Shown: positions 1 through 4,221 of the stretch, piece by piece
Layout: the number at the start of each line of letters is the position of its first letter
How positions within the stretch are numbered: the first letter of the stretch is position 1
NCBI GenBank assembly: GCA_902492185.1
Contig: CABUKY010000070.1
Location: forward strand, 1-9,237
DNA: 9,237 bases
Direction of reading: 5' to 3'
Origin: an uncultured Collinsella sp.
Lineage (GTDB): Bacteria; Actinomycetota; Coriobacteriia; Coriobacteriales; Coriobacteriaceae
Notes under the pieces: model-generated
Told to the model about the DNA's origin: nothing
The model's database searches: none
What the model saw: only the letters and a program-made list of their open reading frames with translations
Made by a program: the position numbers and the translations under genes

Positions 1-1045
1 AACCCTCGCCCCGGCTCTGACCGGCACGGGTATCGGCGTCCGCATCGCGACGGCGGCGCTTGGGCATCGTCGTCCCCGCCAGACGGTCGGCGCTCGACAG
101 GCCATCGCCCACGTCGACGCCGTTCTCGCGGTCGAGCTCCATAAGCGCCAGGCGCATCTCGGGCGACTCGATACGCTCGAGCACATCGCGCGTCACGCAG
201 TCGGGGCGGCAGTTGCAACCCTGCTCGGCGGCCTTCTTTTTGCAGCCCTCAGAGCAGGTCATGTCGGCCAGGTTGACCTTAAAGACTTTGCCGTTCTCCA
301 GGCGCAACACCAGCTGCTCACGCGGCGTGTCATATTCCTGGATACGCGCCTTGCCAAGCGGCGTATCGATAAGCGTCTTCTTTTTGGGCGCGCGGCTCTT
401 AAAGTCCTTGTACGCCTCGAACTCGTAGCGCAGGCAGCACATCAGGCGGCCGCAGACGCCGCTGATTTTGGACGAGTTGAGCGGCAGGTCCTGCTCTTTT
501 GCCATGCGAATCGAAACCGGCTCAAACTGTCCGCCAAAGCGCGTGCAGCAGAGCTCCTGGCCGCACTGGGCATAGCCGCCCACCAGGCGGGTCTCGTCAC
601 GCACGCCGATCTGGCGCATGTCGACGCGAATGTGCAGCGTCGAGGACAGGTCCTTGACGAGCTGACGGAAATCGACGCGCTCCTCGGCAGCAAAGTAGAA
701 CACAGCCTTCTCGCCGCCAAACAGGTACTCGACGCCGACCGGCTTCATCTCGAGGTCGAGCTCCTTGACCAGGCGGCGGAAATCGACCATGGCCTCGTCA
801 CCCTGGATAGCCAGGTCGTCGGCAAGCTGCAGGTCGATGTCGCTCGCCACGCGCAGCACGGGCTTGAGCGGCTGACCGATCTCGTCTTGCGGCACCCCAA
901 AGGGATCGGCCGTGACCAGGCCGATCTCGGTTCCGCGCTCGGTGGAGCAGATCGCATAATCGGCCTCGAGGATATCCAGATCCTGCGGGTCGAACCACAG
1001 GTCGCGCGAGGCGTAGGCAAACTTAACGGGTACGACTAACGGCAT
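1..1045 (-). CDS. ricT: RicT/YaaT-like PSP1-domain protein, 3' end cut by window edge
   Basis: This reading frame was read directly on the minus strand. It is open for 348 codons from the ATG at 1045-1043 to the window edge, so the C-terminus is missing. The family signature is GGYAQCGQELCCTRFGG (residues 156-172) followed by GVCGRLMCCLRYE (196-208). It contains Cys161, 166, 167, 198, 203 and 204, the cysteine core of PSP1/RicT proteins. In Bacillus, RicT joins RicA and RicF in an Fe-S complex that supports RNase Y-dependent mRNA processing and development. A second Cys cluster follows at residues 264, 268, 277, 279 and 283, then a basic/acidic tail (KRRRRDADAD) that runs off the edge. The start is supported by AGGAAGG seven bases upstream. 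The ATG overlaps the end of holB by 10 bases in another frame, so translation is probably coupled. The family call is very secure; the exact role in this organism is inferred. Confidence 0.93.
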   Translation of the reverse strand, partial: MPLVVPVKFAYASRDLWFDPQDLDILEADYAICSTERGTEIGLVTADPFGVPQDEIGQPLKPVLRVASDIDLQLADDLAIQGDEAMVDFRRLVKELDLEMKPVGVEYLFGGEKAVFYFAAEERVDFRQLVKDLSSTLHIRVDMRQIGVRDETRLVGGYAQCGQELCCTRFGGQFEPVSIRMAKEQDLPLNSSKISGVCGRLMCCLRYEFEAYKDFKSRAPKKKTLIDTPLGKARIQEYDTPREQLVLRLENGKVFKVNLADMTCSEGCKKKAAEQGCNCRPDCVTRDVLERIESPEMRLALMELDRENGVDVGDGLSSADRLAGTTMPKRRRRDADADTRAGQSRGEG

Positions 1046-2163
1046 TTCAGTGCCTTCCTGATATCGAACAGCATGACCTCGATGGCCAGCTGGGGAGTAA
1101 CGTTTCTGGCGATGTTGCGCTCAGCGGTGGCAACCGCCTCGAGCGCCTGAGTGGCACCCGCAACATTCGTCGCCGCGGCAAGCCGCCCGATCGTGTCGTG
1201 CACGTCCTCGTTCACAACGTCTGCCGCCTCATCCTGAAGTGTCAGCAGCACGTCGCGCATGAGCGTCCGCGCGCTCGCCAGCGCTTCCATGATACCCGAA
1301 CGCTCGCGCGCGTTGAGTTCGCGCTTGTTGCGGTCCTCAAGCTGCTTCAATGCTCCACGCGACAGGTAGTCGGCATTTTGCTCGAGCACCTTTTCCTGCG
1401 TGGACTTGACCTCGGCGAGCGGCGCCTTGACGGCGACGATGAGCGACTTGGCGCGACTGAGCACATCGGCCTCGTCGGCGGCGATGAGCGAGTCGATGGC
1501 GCGAACCATCTGACGGCGGGCGTCCTGGCGCTCGGCGCTCTTGAGGAACTCGATACCACGCGTGGGGCTTCCCGCCACGGCGACGGCCATGCGGCAGCGC
1601 GCGGGATCCTGACCGGTGGCGCGGCTCACAGCCTGCGCGGCCACAGTGGGCGACACCAGCCGAAACGGCACACACTGGCAGCGGCTCACGATAGTGGGCA
1701 GCATCACGTCTGCCGAGGTGCCCAGCAGGATGAACATGACGCCCTCGGGCGGTTCCTCGAGCGTTTTGAGCAGCGCGTTGGCGGTGTTGGCGCGCAGCTG
1801 TTCGGCACGGTCGATGATGTAGACCTTGGCCTTGGCGCGGATGGGCGCCAGGGGCACGTCGTCGAGCAGCTCGCGGGTCTGGGCAATGAGATAGCCCGTA
1901 GCGCTTTCGGGGGTGTAATAGTGCACGTCGGGGTGCGTATGGCGCGCGACGCGCACGCAGCTGTCGCACGAACCACAGCCGTCCTGCTCGCACAGGAATG
2001 CCTGGGCAAGCGCCCATGCGGCGTCAAGCTTACCGGCGCCGGGCGCGCCCAAGAACAGGTAGGCGTGCGATGCGCGGCCGCTTGCGATGGCGTTGGTCAA
2101 AAAGTCGCGCACGCGCTGTTGGGTGTCTAGCTTGGCCAGCAGGCTTGTCTGCGCGGGGGCCAT
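1036..2163 (-). CDS. holB: DNA polymerase III subunit delta' (clamp loader)
   Basis: This 375-residue AAA+ clamp-loader subunit helps load the beta sliding clamp on primed DNA. Visible motifs are a P-loop-like GAPGAGKL (39-46), a zinc-binding Cys set (Cys58, 63, 66, 69), a Walker B-like VYIIDRAEQL (114-123), NALLKTLEEPPEG (129-141) and the arginine-finger motif SRC (160-162). The residue after the P-loop Lys is Leu instead of Ser/Thr, which fits the delta' subunit being a poor or non-ATPase partner of gamma/tau. The frame stays open to a further upstream ATG at 2229, but that would overlap tmk by 65 bases. The ATG at 2163 has a perfect AGGAGG at 2173-2178 with nine bases of spacing and sits one base after the tmk stop, so I chose it. 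It is the second gene of tmk-holB-ricT and ends overlapping the ricT start. Confidence 0.95.
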   Translation of the reverse strand: MAPAQTSLLAKLDTQQRVRDFLTNAIASGRASHAYLFLGAPGAGKLDAAWALAQAFLCEQDGCGSCDSCVRVARHTHPDVHYYTPESATGYLIAQTRELLDDVPLAPIRAKAKVYIIDRAEQLRANTANALLKTLEEPPEGVMFILLGTSADVMLPTIVSRCQCVPFRLVSPTVAAQAVSRATGQDPARCRMAVAVAGSPTRGIEFLKSAERQDARRQMVRAIDSLIAADEADVLSRAKSLIVAVKAPLAEVKSTQEKVLEQNADYLSRGALKQLEDRNKRELNARERSGIMEALASARTLMRDVLLTLQDEAADVVNEDVHDTIGRLAAATNVAGATQALEAVATAERNIARNVTPQLAIEVMLFDIRKALKCR

Positions 2164-2164
2164 G

Positions 2165-2848
2165 TTACTCAGCCTCCTGGGCAAGCGCGGCGGCGACGGC
2201 ATCCTGGGGGATGTCGAGACCGTACGCACGAACCAGCTCGACCGTCTGCGCGAAGACGTCTGCGATCGACGCAGTGGCGTCGATGAGCTTTACGCGGGCG
2301 GGTTCCTCGGCAGCAATGCTGCAAAATCCCTGGTAAACACGCTCTTGGAATGCCATGCCCTTGGCCTCCATGCGATCGGCCGCACCGCGGGCCGCCATGC
2401 GCAGCGCCGCCTGCTCGGGCGTAATGTGGTAGACAAGCGTGAGCGCCGGATGCGTACCGGCGACAGCCAGGTTGTTGGCATCGCGTACCATCTGACGGTC
2501 GAGGCCGTCGGCAAACGCCTGGTAGCAGGTCGTGGAATCGTAGAAACGGTCGCACAGAACCACCTTGCCGGCAGCGAGGGCGGGAGCTATGACCTCGTGC
2601 ACCAGCTGGGCACGCGCGGCCTCGTAGAGCAGCAGCTCGCAGGTGTCGCCCATCGCCGTATTGGCGGGGTCGAGCAGCAGGGCACGAATCTTTTCGCTGA
2701 TGGCGGTGCCGCCCGGCTCGCGCAGGCTCACAACCTGGTAGCCAGCGAGTTCGAGCGCGCGGGCAAGCAGACGCGCCTGCGTGGACTTGCCGGCACCATC
2801 GACGCCCTCGAGCGTGATAAAGCTATGTTGAGCGGGCTCAAAAGCCAT
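2165..2848 (-). CDS. tmk: thymidylate kinase (dTMP kinase)
   Basis: This 227-residue cytoplasmic enzyme phosphorylates dTMP to dTDP with ATP, the step before dTTP. The order of motifs is typical: P-loop GVDGAGKST (15-23), REPGGT (43-48) at the dTMP site, DRFYDST (100-106), and a basic LID segment RGAADRMEAK (154-163). One small oddity is VYHI at 139-142, where the family usually has a strand ending in Asp (L-x-D-V); here a His sits near that place. The start ATG at 2848 has a purine-rich AGGAAGGGG about eight bases upstream. It is the first gene of a leftward operon, with holB starting one base after its stop. A tmk-holB pair is common in Gram-positive bacteria and Actinobacteria. Confidence 0.97.
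   Translation of the reverse strand: MAFEPAQHSFITLEGVDGAGKSTQARLLARALELAGYQVVSLREPGGTAISEKIRALLLDPANTAMGDTCELLLYEAARAQLVHEVIAPALAAGKVVLCDRFYDSTTCYQAFADGLDRQMVRDANNLAVAGTHPALTLVYHITPEQAALRMAARGAADRMEAKGMAFQERVYQGFCSIAAEEPARVKLIDATASIADVFAQTVELVRAYGLDIPQDAVAAALAQEAE
2173..2178 (-). promoter_or_regulatory. Shine-Dalgarno site fixing the holB start
   Basis: The minus strand reads AGGAGG inside the last codons of tmk, nine bases before the ATG at 2163. It favours this start over the upstream in-frame ATG at 2229 and suggests that holB translation is coupled to tmk termination. Confidence 0.8.
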
Positions 2849-2900
2849 GAGCGCAGCCCCTTCCTATAAGGCGCGTAAATGCAGATATATCAACCAAGCC

Positions 2901-2929
2901 ATGATACCCCAGGGGCAGGCGCGCCCCAA
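2901..2929 (-). promoter_or_regulatory. putative promoter of tmk-holB-ricT
   Basis: On the minus strand, TTGGGG (2924-2929) is followed after exactly 17 bases by TATCAT (2901-2906). The -10 matches consensus at five of six positions and the -35 at three of six. A start point would fall near 2894, about 45 bases before the tmk ATG. This is pattern matching only, and other weak boxes such as ATATAT near 2885-2890 exist. Confidence 0.35.
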
Positions 2930-2937
2930 ATCGGGCC

Positions 2938-2959
2938 TAGTCATTGGGTAGTCATTGGG
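2938..2959. repeat. 11-bp tandem direct repeat
   Basis: TAGTCATTGGG occurs twice with no gap, at 2938-2948 and 2949-2959. The second copy is also the left arm of the neighbouring palindrome. It looks like a slippage or integration remnant within the REP-like cluster. Confidence 0.8.
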
Positions 2960-2977
2960 GACGCTCTTAAATGACTA
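2949..2977. repeat. small REP-like palindrome with GGGACG core
   Basis: The arms TAGTCATT (2949-2956) and AATGACTA (2970-2977) are perfect 8-base inverted repeats around a 13-base loop. From 2957 the sequence GGGGACGCTCTTAAA resembles AGGGACGTTCCTAAA of the two larger elements in this window, so it looks like a diverged half-unit of the same family. Confidence 0.6.
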
Positions 2978-2982
2978 GGCGA

Positions 2983-3043
2983 CAGCTAGGGACGTTCCTA
3001 AAGTGCCGGCAGAAAAGGAACGTCCCTAGCTGCCGACTTTTTT
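2983..3043. repeat. REP-like hairpin element, copy 1, with T-tract
   Basis: The arm at 2983-2998 (CAGCTAGGGACGTTCC) pairs perfectly with 3017-3032 (16 base pairs) around an 18-base loop that contains the palindrome TGCCGGCA (3004-3011). Six Ts follow at 3038-3043, so in the rightward direction it has the shape of an intrinsic terminator. However, no rightward gene lies upstream within the window. A close copy in the same orientation lies at 4098-4158. Confidence 0.8.
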
Positions 3044-3053
3044 GAGCGCTGGG

Positions 3054-3059
3054 TATAAT
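3054..3059 (+). promoter_or_regulatory. -10 box of the zinc-ribbon gene
   Basis: A perfect TATAAT lies 37 bases before the ATG at 3097. No good -35 is present at 16-18 bases; that position (3030-3037) falls in and just past the right arm of the REP-like hairpin and reads CTGCCGAC. A weak or activator-dependent promoter is possible. The predicted leader is about 30 bases. Confidence 0.5.
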
Positions 3060-3084
3060 CGTCGTATTGATTTGAAATGTGGCG

Positions 3085-3091
3085 AAAGGAG
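3085..3091 (+). promoter_or_regulatory. Shine-Dalgarno site deciding the start of the zinc-ribbon gene
   Basis: AAAGGAG ends five bases before the ATG at 3097. It lies downstream of the in-frame GTG at 3079 and of the out-of-frame ATG at 3077, so neither of those is the likely start. Confidence 0.75.
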
Positions 3092-3096
3092 TGGCA

Positions 3097-4080
3097 ATGT
3101 CTCGGTATTGCGCCTCGTGCGGCAAACTTCTTGCAGATGATGCCAAGTTCTGCACCTCATGCGGTGCACCCGTTGAGCAGACAACCGCAAGCAATGGCCA
3201 ACCCGCGTTTGAGCAGACCGGCTTCCTCGATACGCCGCAAGCTAAGCCGGACGACCCCCTCGCCTATCGCCCCGACCCCGCCGCCAGCCCCGCAGCGGTC
3301 GAAACGACGCAGCGCATACCCGTCGCGGACACCCCGCCCCAACAGCAACCGGCATCTACGTACGCGCCTGATTCACCGCAGGCCCCCGCCGCCAAAAAGA
3401 GCAGCACCAAGGCGCTTATCGCCGTTATCGTTGTGCTCGTGGCAATTATCATCGCCTTGGTCATCTTTTTTGTGATCAAGCCTTTCGACAACGCCGCCAC
3501 GCAAACGACTGCCGAGATTACTAAGCTGCACCATGATGTTGACGATGATGACCTCAAGCCTCTCGACGACCCCAATAGCCTTTTTGACGATGACGACGAT
3601 GATGACGAGGATGGCAGCCAGGCGACCCTCTCCGAGCAAAACCTCTACCGTCGCCTGAGCGAATACTACGACCTGCTCGAAGATCTCGATAACCAGGTCC
3701 GTGCCTGCGCAGAGGCGTTCAATGGCGGTTATCTGGAAGAGGACCGTACCGCCCGTCAAAATCTCGCCGACGTCGCCGAGCGCACGGAAGACACCATCGA
3801 GCAGTACTACGATATCGTCGAGGACCTGGACGTCCCCACAAGCTCTAAGAACTACAGCTCGTGGAAGGACATCATTGCTCTGTACGACGACCTGGATCAC
3901 CGCATCGATGCGATCTGCGATGCCTGGGAGATCAGCTTAAAGTACGCAAAGCCCGCAGACCATAAGAACGAGATCGTGGCGCCGCTGTCGCGCGACAACG
4001 TGGCGGGCACCAATGACAATAAGTACCGCCTAGACTTTGAGGAGCGCTATCCCGGCGCCAAACCCGTCGAAGTGAACTAA
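3097..4080 (+). CDS. membrane-anchored zinc-ribbon protein with Asp-rich helical outer domain
   Basis: This 327-residue protein has no function that I recognise. A zinc ribbon sits at the N-terminus (Cys5, 8, 19, 22: CASCGK ... FCTSCG). It is followed by a Pro/Gln/Ala-rich linker (about 30-100), a basic AKKSSTK segment, and one hydrophobic helix (about 106-127). The basic residues before the helix predict a cytoplasmic zinc ribbon and an outer C-terminal domain. That domain begins with a very acidic stretch (about 145-173, including seven Asp in a row) and continues as predicted helices. These carry similar motifs: EYYDLLEDLD (189-198), QYYDIVEDLD (236-245) and LYDDLDHRID (262-271), with Cys204 and Cys274 after the first and third. 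It is the only rightward gene, with its own promoter, flanked by REP-like elements and ended by a strong terminator. It could sense or bind cations at the cell surface, or act as a scaffold; both are guesses. Confidence 0.9.
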   Translation: MSRYCASCGKLLADDAKFCTSCGAPVEQTTASNGQPAFEQTGFLDTPQAKPDDPLAYRPDPAASPAAVETTQRIPVADTPPQQQPASTYAPDSPQAPAAKKSSTKALIAVIVVLVAIIIALVIFFVIKPFDNAATQTTAEITKLHHDVDDDDLKPLDDPNSLFDDDDDDDEDGSQATLSEQNLYRRLSEYYDLLEDLDNQVRACAEAFNGGYLEEDRTARQNLADVAERTEDTIEQYYDIVEDLDVPTSSKNYSSWKDIIALYDDLDHRIDAICDAWEISLKYAKPADHKNEIVAPLSRDNVAGTNDNKYRLDFEERYPGAKPVEVN

Positions 4081-4097
4081 CGCCTTGTCGTTTCCGA

Positions 4098-4158
4098 GCC
4101 GGCAGTTAGGGACGTTCCTAAACTGCCGGCAGAAAAAGGAATGTCCCTAACTGCCGGT
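4098..4158. repeat. REP-like hairpin element, copy 2
   Basis: The arms at 4099-4119 and 4137-4157 pair over 21 bases with a single G-T pair (4114/4142) around a 17-base loop. A competing hairpin is possible: GCCGGCAGTT (4098-4107) with AACTGCCGGC (4121-4130). The element lies 17 bases after the zinc-ribbon stop, in the same orientation as copy 1, and shares the core TTCCTAAA, TGCCGGCAGAAAA and GTCCCTA segments with it. Confidence 0.8.
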
Positions 4159-4159
4159 C

Positions 4160-4199
4160 AAAAAACGAGCGAGGATCATGGGACCCTCGCTCGTTTTTT
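4160..4199. terminator. bidirectional intrinsic terminator
   Basis: AAAAAACGAGCGAGG (4160-4174) and CCTCGCTCGTTTTTT (4185-4199) form a perfect 15-base stem with a 10-base loop. The A-run and T-run give a U-tract on either strand. It sits between the convergent zinc-ribbon gene and topA, 22 bases past the topA stop, so it should end both transcripts. Confidence 0.92.
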
Positions 4200-4221
4200 G
4201 GGCAATGTTTCGACTGCGCCG

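Noticed and set aside
1198..2130. Rightward open frame of 310 codons opposite holB
   Set aside because: Antisense shadow of a gene with clear clamp-loader motifs; no ribosome site or motif.
2164..2229. Upstream in-frame start for holB at 2229
   Set aside because: It would overlap tmk by 65 bases and add an Arg/Pro/Ser-rich stretch not seen in delta' proteins. The AGGAGG site points to 2163.
3079..3096. GTG start six codons upstream of the zinc-ribbon ATG
   Set aside because: The ribosome site lies downstream of this GTG and upstream of the ATG at 3097, so GTG initiation is unlikely.
3077..3475. ATG at 3077 starting a different frame inside the zinc-ribbon gene
   Set aside because: It has no ribosome site, and the product is Pro/Arg/Ser-rich. 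The AAAGGAG and conserved CxxC motifs favour the frame starting at 3097.
3580..3612. GAC/GAT run in the zinc-ribbon gene as a possible sequencing or slippage artefact
   Set aside because: The frame continues cleanly on both sides, and mixed GAC/GAT codons argue against a simple slippage tract.
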